Assembly: GCA_017744415.1 (NCBI GenBank)
Contig: JAGIBJ010000128.1
Span: 23,800-87,799, forward strand
From: Solirubrobacteraceae bacterium
Lineage (GTDB): Bacteria > Actinomycetota > Thermoleophilia > Solirubrobacterales > Solirubrobacteraceae
DNA length: 64,000 nt
Reading direction: 5' to 3'
Positions 42,980 to 51,171 of the stretch are shown here, piece after piece (position 1 is the stretch's first letter; every line of letters begins with the position of its first letter). Below the pieces are notes generated by a model. It saw nothing but the letters and a program-made list of their open reading frames with translations, did no database searches and had not been told where the DNA came from. A program made the translations under genes and the position numbers.

Positions 42980-43639
42980 ATGAGTCTTCCTCTCCGACGC
43001 GTCGTCATCGTCGACGACCACGAGATCTTCCGTGCCGGCCTGCGTGCCGGGCTCGGGCCGACGATCCAGGTGGTCGGCGAGGCGGGGAGCGTCGAGGAGG
43101 CGATCCCGCTCATCGCCGATCTCGAGCCGGACGTCGTGCTCCTCGACGTGCACCTGCCCGACGGTGGCGGCCAGACCGTGATCGCGCCCGTGCACGCCAC
43201 GCGCCCAGCCGTGAAGTTCCTCGCGCTCTCCGTGAGCGATGCCGCCGACGACGTGGTCGCGACGATTCGCGCCGGCGCCCGCGGCTACGTGACCAAGTCG
43301 ATCGGGCCGACCGAGCTCACCGACTCGATCCACCGCATCGCCGACGGCGACGCCGTGTTCAGCCCGTGGCTCGCGGGATTCGTGCTCGATGCCTTCAGCG
43401 GCGACGACCCCTCGGGTGGCCCCTCGGGCAGCGGCGACCCCGAACTCGACCAGCTCACGGCGCGCGAGCAGGAGGTGCTCCTGCTCTTGGCCCGCGGCTA
43501 CACCTACAAGGAGATCGCGGCCCGCCTCGTCGTCTCCGTGAAGACCGTCGAATCCCACGTGAGCAACGTGCTGCGCAAGCTCCAGCTCTCCAACCGCAAC
43601 GAGCTCACCCGCTGGGCGGCCCGACGCCGGATGATCTAA
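42980..43639 (+). CDS. NarL-family response regulator of the PspC system
   Basis: 219 residues. Receiver with DD at 12-13 and Asp56 in VLLDVHLPDGGG, then a LuxR-type HTH (LTAREQEVLLLLARGYTYKE ... KTVESHVSNVLRKL). Starts 31 nt after the kinase stop, so it belongs to the three-gene operon with the PspC membrane protein and kinase. It likely controls envelope-stress genes. Confidence 0.94.
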   Translation: MSLPLRRVVIVDDHEIFRAGLRAGLGPTIQVVGEAGSVEEAIPLIADLEPDVVLLDVHLPDGGGQTVIAPVHATRPAVKFLALSVSDAADDVVATIRAGARGYVTKSIGPTELTDSIHRIADGDAVFSPWLAGFVLDAFSGDDPSGGPSGSGDPELDQLTAREQEVLLLLARGYTYKEIAARLVVSVKTVESHVSNVLRKLQLSNRNELTRWAARRRMI

Positions 43640-43657
43640 CCCTCTAGTTGAGGGTTA
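43637..43657 (+). terminator. Hairpin overlapping the regulator stop codon
   Basis: TAACCCTC (including the TAA stop) pairs exactly with GAGGGTTA across TAGTT. The short loop and position right at the gene end suggest a terminator, although no U-run follows. Confidence 0.6.
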
Positions 43658-44095
43658 GCCATGCCTATTTGCCGCAAATCTCATCGCCACGACGGGTTGC
43701 GTGGCACGGACACGCGGCTTGTATGCGCGAGCGGGTACACAAAACGCGCCAACCAGCGATACCCCGACGCCCGGCACCCCGTGAGGGTGCCAGGGGTCGG
43801 GTGATGCCCCAAACCGGCGAGTGGGCGACTACGGACCCACCGAGCTGGCCCCGGCCGGCCGCCGGCTCACGGCCGCCCGCCCGCGCCGAGCGGCCGTCAG
43901 CGCCTTTGCGCCCTCGGTGCCCCTCGATCACCCCATCAAGACCCTCGACCAACCAAAGCCGCGGCACCAGCGCATGGGTTGTCCGATCGGTCGGGCCCTC
44001 GGGCGGCCCAATTCACCGGACGACCCATGCCAGACCGCGAGCGCGAGCGCCGCTGACCGGTCGCACGGACGACCGCTGGGCGACGCCCGGCGCGT
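43658..44095. other. 438-bp intergenic region, no gene seen
   Basis: Frames here are low-complexity and not protein-like. The only structure of note is the nested hairpin at 43763-43801. The rest is GC-rich with strings such as GGTCGGGCCCTCGGGC. It separates the PspC operon from the convergent VOC gene. Confidence 0.5.
43763..43801. other. Nested hairpin in intergenic region
   Basis: GGCACCC/GGGTGCC (43773-43779 and 43785-43791) is enclosed by CCCGAC/GTCGGG (43763-43768 and 43796-43801). The nested arms give a stable stem-loop with an internal bulge. Function unknown. Confidence 0.4.
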
Positions 44096-44533
44096 TCAAG
44101 CGGCCCGCTCGGCGATCTCCGCCGGGCCGGTCTCGACGGCTTCGGGACTCATCCAGACGGCCTCCCAGTGGTGGCCGTCGAGGTCGAAGAAGCTGCGCCC
44201 GTACATGAAGCCGTGATCGATGGGATCGGCCGCGGGGGCGGCGCCGGCGGCCAGGGCGGCGTCGCAGAGCGCGTCGACGCCCGCGCGATCGGGGGCCGAG
44301 ACGGCGATCATCGCCGCAGTCGACTGTTTCGCCTCAGCCAGGGGCTTCACCGCGAACTCGGCGAAGCGCTCGCGCTGCAGCAGCATCACGAACGACGACT
44401 CCGAGAGCACCATGCACCCCGCCGACTGGTCGGTGAACTTGGGGTCGAACGCGAAGCCGAGGTACTCGAAGAAGCGCAGCGACGCGGGCAGATCGCGGAC
44501 GGGGAGATTGAGAAAGAGCATGCGGTCGGACAT
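44096..44533 (-). CDS. VOC-family (glyoxalase/extradiol dioxygenase fold) protein
   Basis: 145 residues: LFLNLPVRDLPASLRFFEYL opens the fold and FFDLDGHHWEAVWM ends it with the conserved metal-site Glu region. It has one VOC module, so it probably dimerises. The start at 44533 has GGAG upstream. It is divergent from the ECF sigma factor with 107 bp between starts, a pairing that in other actinobacteria links glyoxalase-like proteins to SigG/SigJ-type sigma factors. Substrate unknown. Confidence 0.88.
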   Translation of the reverse strand: MSDRMLFLNLPVRDLPASLRFFEYLGFAFDPKFTDQSAGCMVLSESSFVMLLQRERFAEFAVKPLAEAKQSTAAMIAVSAPDRAGVDALCDAALAAGAAPAADPIDHGFMYGRSFFDLDGHHWEAVWMSPEAVETGPAEIAERAA

Positions 44534-44640
44534 CGGTGACTCCAAGGGCGCGGGATACGACTGCGTCACAGGGATAGACCGACCGTGCGCGCAAAAGTCA
44601 TCGGTCGTATTTCGCGCGGAGCCCGTCTAGGGTTTTGGGC

Positions 44641-45690
44641 ATGTCCGCGCCGACCTCGCCGCACAGCCCGGGCCCGTCGTCCGGACCCACGATCGAAGCC
44701 GGCCTGGAGCACCACCGCCGCGAGCTCACGGGCTACTGCTACCGGATGCTCGGCTCACTCCCCGATGCCGAGGACGCCGTCCAGGAGACGCTCACGCGCG
44801 CCTGGCGCAACATCGACCGCTTCGAGGGCCGCGCCGCGTTGCGCACGTGGCTCTACAAGATCGCCAGCAACGTCTGCTTCGACGCGCTCCAGGCCACGAA
44901 GCGCCGCGCGGTGCCGATGGACCTCGGCCCAGCGACCACCGCCGAGGGCATGCTCAAGGAGCCGCCGACCGAGGAGGCCCTGTGGGTCGGCCCGGCGCCC
45001 GATGCGCTCGTGCTCGGCGCCGATCCGGCGATCGCGACCGAAGCCCGCGAGAGCGTGCGGCTCGCCTACGTCGCCGCTCTCCAGCACCTCCCTGCGCGCC
45101 AGCGCGCGGTGCTGATCCTCCGCGACGTGCTCGGCTGGCGCGCCGCCGAGGTCGCCGAACTGCTGCACCTCACGACCGCCTCGGTGAACAGCGCTCTTCA
45201 GCGCGCACGAGCCACGCTCGAGAGCCGCGACCTCGAGCCGCTCGAGCTCGCCCCGCAGACCGCCGACGAGGCCAGCACCGAGCTCCTCGGGCGCTTCCTG
45301 GATGCCTTCGAGCGCTACGACATGGAGGCGCTGGCCGCGCTCATGCGCGACGATGTCACCCAGTCGATGCCGCCCTACCCGCTATGGCTGCGCGGCAAGG
45401 CCGAGCTCCTCATCTGGATGCAGGGCGCGGGCGCCGGCTGCGCCGGCTCGAAGGTGATCCCGCTCAGCGTGAACGGCCGGCCCGGCTTCGCGCAGTACCG
45501 CGACGGCGGCGCCACGCCGTGGGCGATCGGGGTGCCGGTGTTCGACGCCGACGGCCTCCTCGCCGATGTCACGTTCTTCCTCGAGACCGACGGCCGCCTC
45601 TTCCGCTCGTTCGGCCTCGCCGACCGCCTCGAGGGCACACCGGCCGACGCGCCCACGCCCGGGGCGGTCGCCCCGCACCGCCCGCTCTGA
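44641..45690 (+). CDS. ECF RNA polymerase sigma factor with SnoaL-like C-terminal domain
   Basis: 349 residues. Region 2 (RELTGYCYRMLGSLPDAEDA, QETLTRAWRNIDRFEG) and region 4 (HLPARQRAVLILRDVLGWRA, LLHLTTASVNSALQRARATL) define an ECF sigma factor. The C-terminal 120 residues (GRFLDAFERYDMEALAALM) form a SnoaL-like domain that in this class replaces an anti-sigma factor. No membrane anti-sigma gene is next to it. It directs transcription of a small stress regulon; the divergent VOC gene is a plausible target. Confidence 0.92.
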   Translation: MSAPTSPHSPGPSSGPTIEAGLEHHRRELTGYCYRMLGSLPDAEDAVQETLTRAWRNIDRFEGRAALRTWLYKIASNVCFDALQATKRRAVPMDLGPATTAEGMLKEPPTEEALWVGPAPDALVLGADPAIATEARESVRLAYVAALQHLPARQRAVLILRDVLGWRAAEVAELLHLTTASVNSALQRARATLESRDLEPLELAPQTADEASTELLGRFLDAFERYDMEALAALMRDDVTQSMPPYPLWLRGKAELLIWMQGAGAGCAGSKVIPLSVNGRPGFAQYRDGGATPWAIGVPVFDADGLLADVTFFLETDGRLFRSFGLADRLEGTPADAPTPGAVAPHRPL

Positions 45691-45756
45691 GCGCGACGCG
45701 ACGCCGCCGCCCACGGCACGGACGTCCCCCGGTCGCGCCTCACGGGCGGGCGTGAC

Positions 45757-45772
45757 TTGCGCACACACGCAA
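45757..45772. promoter_or_regulatory. Operator-like palindrome O1
   Basis: TTGCG and CGCAA flank a 6-nt spacer (CACACA). It resembles the half-sites of the perfect operator 5 bp downstream. Confidence 0.45.
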
Positions 45773-45776
45773 CGAC

Positions 45777-45794
45777 GTTGCAATCGATTGCAAC
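45777..45794. promoter_or_regulatory. Perfect 18-bp LacI-type operator
   Basis: GTTGCAATCGATTGCAAC is a perfect palindrome with the central CG step and TTGCAA half-sites typical of LacI-family operators. It is 233 bp upstream of the NCS1 transporter start, and the LacI-family regulator gene is the third gene of the same cluster. Confidence 0.75.
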
Positions 45795-45828
45795 TCGGAA
45801 AAACGCCCAGTAGCAGGTGATCTAGACA

Positions 45829-45862
45829 ACGGGCCAACGGTTGCGCGCAATCGTTGGCCCGT
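45829..45862. promoter_or_regulatory. 34-bp near-perfect palindrome
   Basis: ACGGGCCAACG and CGTTGGCCCGT flank a core TTGCGCGCAA; the only mismatch is one G/T pair. GACAA/TTGTC extends it with one bulged base. It could be a second operator, since the core shares TTGC/GCAA with the site above, or a terminator for the sigma gene (GTTTGTCATT follows). Confidence 0.6.
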
Positions 45863-46026
45863 TTGTCATTCAGGTTGCGCGGCCTTCGCGAGCACGATCC
45901 AGGCGCCCCATCGTCGTGCCCGCCTCGATCCACCGGTGACCCCGTGATCCCGCCACACACCAAGTCCACCAGCGCGTCCGCTCCCACGGCCGCGCGCCGC
46001 GTTCAGCCCACCGAAGGAGGCCTGCG

Positions 46027-47589
46027 ATGAGTAGTTCATCCGGTGCCATCCCGCCGCCCGGCCCCGTCCACGACGACCTCGTGGAGGCTGCCGGCTACCC
46101 GCCGGGCGCCGGCTGGGTGAAAAAGGGGTACCACCCACGTCTCGCCAACGAAGATCTCGCGCCGCTCGAGAACCAGAGCTGGAAGACCTACAACATCTTC
46201 GCGTTCTGGATGAGCGACGTGCACAGCGTCGGCGGGTACGTCACCGCCGGCTCGCTGTTCGCACTCGGCCTGAGCGCCGTGCAGGTGTTCATCGCCCTGA
46301 TCGTGGGCATCTGCATCGTGCAGTTCTTCTGCAACCTCGTCGCCAAGCCCAGCCAGGTGGCGGCGGTGCCCTACCCGGTGATCTCGCGCGCGTCGTTCGG
46401 CGTGCTCGGAGCCAACATCCCGGCCATCATCCGCGGCCTGATCGCGGTGGCCTGGTACGGCGTGCAGACGTTCCTCGCGGCGACCTCCCTGAACATCGTG
46501 TTCATGAAGATCTTCCCGGGGCTCATCCCCTACGCGGACGTGAACCAGCACGGATTCCTGGGGCTCTCCTACCTCGGTTACCTCTCCTTCGCGATCCTCT
46601 GGGTCGCGCAGGCCGCGGTGTTCTGGCGTGGCATGGAGTCGATCCGCAAGTTCATCGACTTCTGCGGCCCGGCCGTCTACGTCGTGATGATCGTGCTCTG
46701 CATCTACATGCTCGCGAAGGCCGACTGGAACGTCAGCCTGAGCCTGTCCGACAAGGAGCTCTCGACCGGCGCCCAGATCGGCGCGATGCTCGGAGCGATC
46801 GCCCTGGTGGTGTCGTACTTCTCCGGCCCGATGCTGAACTTCGGCGACTTCGCTCGATACGGCAACAGCTTCGAATCGGTGAAGAAGGGCAACTTCTGGG
46901 GCCTGCCCGTGAACTTCGTCATCTTCTCGCTGCTCGTGGTGCTCACGGCCTCCGCGACGGTGCCGGTGTTCGGGGAGCTGATCACCGATCCGGTGCACAC
47001 GGTGGAGAAGATCGACACGCTGTTCGCGGTGCTGCTCGGCGGCATGACGTTCGTGATCGCGACCGTCGGCATCAACATCGTCGCCAACTTCATCTCGCCC
47101 GCGTTCGACTTCTCGCACGTGAACCCGCAGAAGATCAGCTGGCGGATGGGCGGGATGATCGCCGCCTTCGGCTCGATCATCCTCACCCCGTGGAACTGGT
47201 ACTCGAACGCTGACGCGATCTTCTGGACGCTCGGCATGCTCGGCGCCCTGATCGGCCCGCTGTTCGGGATCCTGATCGCCGACTACTACGTCGTGCGCAA
47301 GCAGAAGGTGATCGTCGACGACCTCTTCACGATGAGCGAGTCGGGCACCTACTGGTACAAGAACGGCTACAACCCGGCAGCCGTGCAGGCGGTCGTGTTC
47401 TCCGGCGCGATCTCGATCCTCTCGGTCGTGATCCCGAAGCTGGGCGACGTGATCACCTGGCTGCCGGACTACAGCTGGTTCCTCGGCTGTGCCCTCGGCT
47501 ACGTGAGCTACTACTACCTCGCGCTGAAGTACAACGTCGCCGGCATCGCCGACGAGAACAAGGAGAGCGAGGCGGTCGCCACCGCGTAG
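46027..47589 (+). CDS. NCS1-family nucleobase/hydantoin/allantoin transporter
   Basis: 520 residues with twelve TM helices. NEDLAPLENQSWKTYNIFAF opens the family, and NFGDFARYGNSFESVKKGN is the conserved NCS1 loop. Other landmarks are VAWYGVQTFLAATSLN and the NWYSNADAIFWTLG segment. Mhp1- and allantoin-permease-like members take up hydantoins, allantoin or nucleobases with Na+ or H+. The racemase downstream and LacI regulator suggest hydantoin or allantoin as substrate. Confidence 0.93.
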   Translation: MSSSSGAIPPPGPVHDDLVEAAGYPPGAGWVKKGYHPRLANEDLAPLENQSWKTYNIFAFWMSDVHSVGGYVTAGSLFALGLSAVQVFIALIVGICIVQFFCNLVAKPSQVAAVPYPVISRASFGVLGANIPAIIRGLIAVAWYGVQTFLAATSLNIVFMKIFPGLIPYADVNQHGFLGLSYLGYLSFAILWVAQAAVFWRGMESIRKFIDFCGPAVYVVMIVLCIYMLAKADWNVSLSLSDKELSTGAQIGAMLGAIALVVSYFSGPMLNFGDFARYGNSFESVKKGNFWGLPVNFVIFSLLVVLTASATVPVFGELITDPVHTVEKIDTLFAVLLGGMTFVIATVGINIVANFISPAFDFSHVNPQKISWRMGGMIAAFGSIILTPWNWYSNADAIFWTLGMLGALIGPLFGILIADYYVVRKQKVIVDDLFTMSESGTYWYKNGYNPAAVQAVVFSGAISILSVVIPKLGDVITWLPDYSWFLGCALGYVSYYYLALKYNVAGIADENKESEAVATA

Positions 47590-47614
47590 GCGGAGGACGA
47601 CCCATCGCCACCCC

Positions 47615-48322
47615 ATGCTGATCAAGGTCATCAACGCCAACGCGACCGACTCGATGACCGAGATCATCGGTGAGAGCGCCCGGGCCGTCGCCGGCCCGGG
47701 CGTCACCATCGACGCCGTCTCCAACGCCACGGGGCCCCTCTCGATCGAGGGCCACGAGGATGAGGCCATGTGCCTCCCGGGCCTGCTCGCCGAGGTGCGA
47801 GCCGGCGAGGCGGCCGGCGTCGACGCTTACGTGATCGCGTGCTTCAGCGATCCGGGGCTCCTCGCGGCCCGCGAGATCGCCGCTGGGCCCGTCGTCGGGA
47901 TCGCCGAAGCCGCGATGCGCGCCGCCGCCTACCTCGGCCGCGGCTTCAGCGTGATCACCACGCTCGAGCGCTCGGCGCCCCACACCCGCCACCTCGCCGA
48001 GGTGTACGGCCTGGAGCGTCACTGCCACGGCGTGCACGCCACCGGTATCGCCGTGCTCGAACTCGAGACCGATCCTGAGGCCTACGAGAAGATGCTCGCG
48101 AAGTCGCGCGAGGCCCTCGCGGCCGACCGCTCAGACGTGATCGTGCTCGGCTGTGCCGGCATGGCCGATCTCTGCCGCAGGCTCTCCGCCGACCTCGGCG
48201 TGCCCGTCGTCGACGGGGTTGCCGCGGCTACCGTGATGGCCCGCTCGCTCGTCGATCTCGGCCTCAGCACCAGCAAGTACGGCGAGTTCTCGCCACCACC
48301 GCCGAAGACGGCCCCGGTCTGA
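47615..48322 (+). CDS. Asp/Glu/hydantoin racemase family protein
   Basis: 235 residues. The two catalytic Cys sites are visible (IACFSDPGLLAAREI and VLGCAGMADLCRRL), with an N-terminal MLIKVINANATDSMTEIIGE. It should racemise hydantoins or allantoin. Start ATG 47615 has GGAGGA upstream. It sits 25 nt after the NCS1 transporter. No hydantoinase or carbamoylase is in the window, so it may depend on an unlinked enzyme. Confidence 0.9.
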   Translation: MLIKVINANATDSMTEIIGESARAVAGPGVTIDAVSNATGPLSIEGHEDEAMCLPGLLAEVRAGEAAGVDAYVIACFSDPGLLAAREIAAGPVVGIAEAAMRAAAYLGRGFSVITTLERSAPHTRHLAEVYGLERHCHGVHATGIAVLELETDPEAYEKMLAKSREALAADRSDVIVLGCAGMADLCRRLSADLGVPVVDGVAAATVMARSLVDLGLSTSKYGEFSPPPPKTAPV

Positions 48323-48381
48323 GCGGTCACCTCCACCTCGGCGGCCTGGCGCCAGACCTGCCAGGCTCTGCGGGAGACGCC

Positions 48382-49434
48382 ATGCGCCCACCCCGCCCAC
48401 ACGACGACGCCCAGGCGCAGGCGCGGCCGACGCTGCGCACGATCGCCGATGCGACGGGCCTGAGCGTGTCCACCGTCTCCCGGGCCCTGCGGCGCGACGC
48501 CCACGAGAGCCCGACGGCCGCCATCGTGCACGCCGCGGCCGAGCGGCTCGGCTACCTCCCCGACCCCGTCGCGTCGAGCTTGCGCACCCGCCGCTCCGGC
48601 GTGATCGGCATGGTCGCCCACTCACTCACCGACGTGGTGCAGGCGATCATCTACCAGCAGGTCGACAAGGTCGCGCTGCGCGGCGGCTTCGACGTGCTCG
48701 TGGCCGCCACGGCCGACGATCCCGAGACCCAGCGCGAGCGCGTGCGGCTGTTGCTCTCGCGGCGCGTCGACGGGCTGATCATCGCCGACGCCCACCGCGA
48801 CGGCGCCTACGCCGACTGGATCGCCACGCTCGGCGTGCCCTACGTGCTCGCGATGCGCAATGCCCCCGGCCACCCCGCGATGCTCTGCGACGACTACGCC
48901 GGCGGCCGGCTCGTCGCCGAGCACCTCATCGAGCAGGGTCATCGCGAGCTGGCCCTCCTCACGGGCCCCGACTACTCGGCGGTGTCGTTCGACCGCGCCC
49001 AGGGCTTCCGCGACGTGGTGCGCGAGCACGGCCTCGAGGTACCCGAGCACCTCACCGAGTACGGCGGCCTGCACACCGAGAGCGGGCAGGTGGGCATGGA
49101 GCGCCTCCTCGGCCGCAGCCGCAGCTTCACGGCCGTGTTCTGCTGCGGCAACGACTTCACCGCCTTCGGCGCCGTGAGCGCGCTGCGGGCCGCCGGGCTC
49201 GTGCCGGGCAGCGATGTTGCCGTCGTCGGCTTCAACGACGTCGCCGCCGCCAAGGCGCTGCAGCTCACGACCGTCAGCTCGCCACAGGCCGAACTCGGCG
49301 AGCTTGCCGCCGCTGCACTGCTGAGCGCGATCGAGACGGGCACCACGCCGCAGTCGACCACCCGCGCGCCCGAGCTCGTCGTGCGTGCGAGCAGCTCGCG
49401 GCCGCTCGCGATGATGCGCGGCGGCTCGGTCTAG
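48382..49434 (+). CDS. LacI-family transcriptional regulator
   Basis: 350 residues. The HTH (RTIADATGLSVSTVSRALR) is followed by the hinge helix (DPVASSLRTRRSG) and the periplasmic-binding-protein core (GVIGMVAHSLTDV, RVDGLIIADAHRD, HRELALLTGPDYSAV, DVAVVGFNDVAAAKAL). It is 59 nt after the racemase. The likely operators are the TTGC/GCAA palindromes 2.6 kb upstream at 45757-45862. It should respond to the transporter's substrate or a product. Confidence 0.94.
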   Translation: MRPPRPHDDAQAQARPTLRTIADATGLSVSTVSRALRRDAHESPTAAIVHAAAERLGYLPDPVASSLRTRRSGVIGMVAHSLTDVVQAIIYQQVDKVALRGGFDVLVAATADDPETQRERVRLLLSRRVDGLIIADAHRDGAYADWIATLGVPYVLAMRNAPGHPAMLCDDYAGGRLVAEHLIEQGHRELALLTGPDYSAVSFDRAQGFRDVVREHGLEVPEHLTEYGGLHTESGQVGMERLLGRSRSFTAVFCCGNDFTAFGAVSALRAAGLVPGSDVAVVGFNDVAAAKALQLTTVSSPQAELGELAAAALLSAIETGTTPQSTTRAPELVVRASSSRPLAMMRGGSV

Positions 49435-49458
49435 CCCGACCGCGCACCGGGCGCAGTC

Positions 49459-50391
49459 TCACACGGCGAGACCGATCGCCGCGCTCGCCGCCGACAGCGA
49501 CGCGAGCTCCGCCGTGGTGAGCTCGAGCGTGAGGGCCGTCGCGAGCGGGCCGACCTGCTCGACCGTGCGCGCGCTCGCGATCGGACTCACGACCGTCGGC
49601 TGTGCGGCGAGCCAGGCCAGCGCTACCGACGCGACCGGCACGTCGTGGATCTGGGCGACCTCGTCGAGCCGCTCCAGCGTCGCGATCGCCGCGACATCGT
49701 CGAGGTAGGCGCCGGCCGAACCGCGGCGCACGGAGTCGACATCGGCTCCCGGCCGGTACTTGCCCGTGAGAAAGCCGCTGGCGAGGGCGTAGTACGGCGC
49801 CACGGCGAGGCCGTGGCGCTCAGCCGCCGGCGCCAGCTCCCCCTCGAAGTCGCGGGAGACGAGCGAGTACTCAGGCTGCAGCACCTCGGGCGCTGTGAGG
49901 CCGGCATCGGCGACGACCGCGAACGCCTCGTCGATGCGGTCGGCGGAGAAGTTCGAGAGGCCGAGTGCCCGCACCTTGCCCTCGCGCACGAACGCGTCGA
50001 GCTGGGTGAGCGTGTCGCGCAGGTCGCCGCCGTCGTCGTCGTGGAGGTAGAAGAGGTCGATCATGTCGACCCCGAGCCGGCCCAGCGACCCGGCCAGCGC
50101 CTCGCGGAGCACCTCGGGGCGGATGCCCTTGAGCGCCGGGAGCTTGCCGGCCTTCGTCGCGATCACCACGTCGTCGCGGACGCCTGGCCGCGCCGCGAGC
50201 CACCGGCCGATGATCTCCTCCGACTGCCCGCCGGCCCCACCGTTCACCCAGGCGGCGTACACGTCGGCGGTATCGATCGACGTGAGGCCGGCGGCGTGTG
50301 CCGCATCGAGCACGGCGAACGACTGCGCCTCGTCGGCCGTCCAACCGAAGACGTTGCCGCCAAGCGTGACGCGGGGGAGCGAGAGGGTCAT
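49459..50391 (-). CDS. Aldo/keto reductase
   Basis: 310 residues. The AKR catalytic set is present: Asp/Tyr in DTADVYAAWVNGG, Lys in VIATKAGKLP and His in DLFYLHDDDGG, with NADP-binding residues near the C-terminus (VVSPIASARTVEQVGP). It is a soluble carbonyl reductase of AKR11/YajO-like type. The ATG at 50391 is preferred because it precedes the first beta-strand. Divergent from a methyltransferase, 69 bp apart. Confidence 0.92.
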   Translation of the reverse strand: MTLSLPRVTLGGNVFGWTADEAQSFAVLDAAHAAGLTSIDTADVYAAWVNGGAGGQSEEIIGRWLAARPGVRDDVVIATKAGKLPALKGIRPEVLREALAGSLGRLGVDMIDLFYLHDDDGGDLRDTLTQLDAFVREGKVRALGLSNFSADRIDEAFAVVADAGLTAPEVLQPEYSLVSRDFEGELAPAAERHGLAVAPYYALASGFLTGKYRPGADVDSVRRGSAGAYLDDVAAIATLERLDEVAQIHDVPVASVALAWLAAQPTVVSPIASARTVEQVGPLATALTLELTTAELASLSAASAAIGLAV

Positions 50392-50460
50392 GCCACTCAC
50401 GCTAGGCCGTGTGCTGCACATCTCACAGACTGGCGTGACGCCGCTCTCTACCGTCCATGC

Positions 50461-51036
50461 ATGCGCGAGCCGAGCCAAGCATCAGCCGCGTACCTGGAAG
50501 TCATCCGCCGCGAGCTTCCGGAGTACGACCGGTTGCAGGATGAAGTGGTCCACGCCACCGATGGTCTGGCGGTCGCCCGCATCCTCGACCTCGGCACCGG
50601 CACCGGAGAGACGAGCCGCCGCCTGCTGCTGGCCCACCCCGAGGCGAGCGTGATCGCCATCGATCCCGACGCCGAACTCCTCCAGATCGCCCGCGACCAG
50701 CTCGGCGACCACGCCGACTTCCGGCTCGGCGACCTCTACGAGCCACTCCCGCACGGCCCGTTCGACCTCATCGTCTCCGCGCTCTCCGTCCACACGATGC
50801 GCCCGATCGACCGCTCGCAGTTCTTCAGCCGCGCCCACCGCGCCCTCCGCAGCGGAGGACGGCTCGTGATCGGCGACGCCGTCACCCCCGGCATCGAGCT
50901 GCCTGGCAGCCCGCCACTCCAGGACCGCGCGCCCGACCGCCTCGAGACCCTCGTCGAGCGCATCAGCCAGGCCGGCTTCACGCCCAAGACCACCTGGTCC
51001 GGCGCCGACCTCGCCGTCGTCGTCGGCCAGAAATAA
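50461..51036 (+). CDS. Class I SAM-dependent methyltransferase
   Basis: 191 residues: motif I ILDLGTGTGETSRRLLLAHP, the acidic VIAIDPDAELLQIARDQLGD and FDLIVSALSVHTMRP. Substrate unknown. Its stop lies at the left edge of a 128-nt inverted-repeat element. Confidence 0.9.
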   Translation: MREPSQASAAYLEVIRRELPEYDRLQDEVVHATDGLAVARILDLGTGTGETSRRLLLAHPEASVIAIDPDAELLQIARDQLGDHADFRLGDLYEPLPHGPFDLIVSALSVHTMRPIDRSQFFSRAHRALRSGGRLVIGDAVTPGIELPGSPPLQDRAPDRLETLVERISQAGFTPKTTWSGADLAVVVGQK

Positions 51037-51163
51037 TCCTGCTCCTCTGAGGAGCGCCTCGCACGCACGCTGAGCCACCGCTGTTCCTCGATGTAGCAGG
51101 GCTACACCTGCGTCTCATCGGCGGCCCAGCGCACGCACGATCCACGCCTCAGAGAAGCAGGAT
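51036..51163. repeat. Long imperfect inverted repeat between convergent genes
   Basis: ATCCTGCTCCTCTGAGG (51036-51052) pairs with CCTCAGAGAAGCAGGAT (51147-51163) with one mismatch. The interior has the hairpin TGTAGC/GCTACA (51092-51097, 51101-51106) and related CGCACGCACG stretches. Two convergent genes end at its two edges, so it may be a bidirectional terminator or a MITE-like element. Confidence 0.65.
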
Positions 51164-51171
51164 CGACGCTT

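Larger units (their letters stand above)
45691..46026. other. 336-bp regulatory region before the NCS1 operon
   Basis: Contains three inverted repeats built on TTGC/GCAA, listed separately, and ends in an AAGGAGG Shine-Dalgarno six bases before the ATG at 46027. No small gene is seen. Confidence 0.6.

Noticed and set aside
46036..47769. Long antisense open frame inside the NCS1 transporter gene
   Set aside because: It is His/Asp/Glu/Arg-rich, lacks any domain and mirrors the transporter; it is a high-GC shadow frame.
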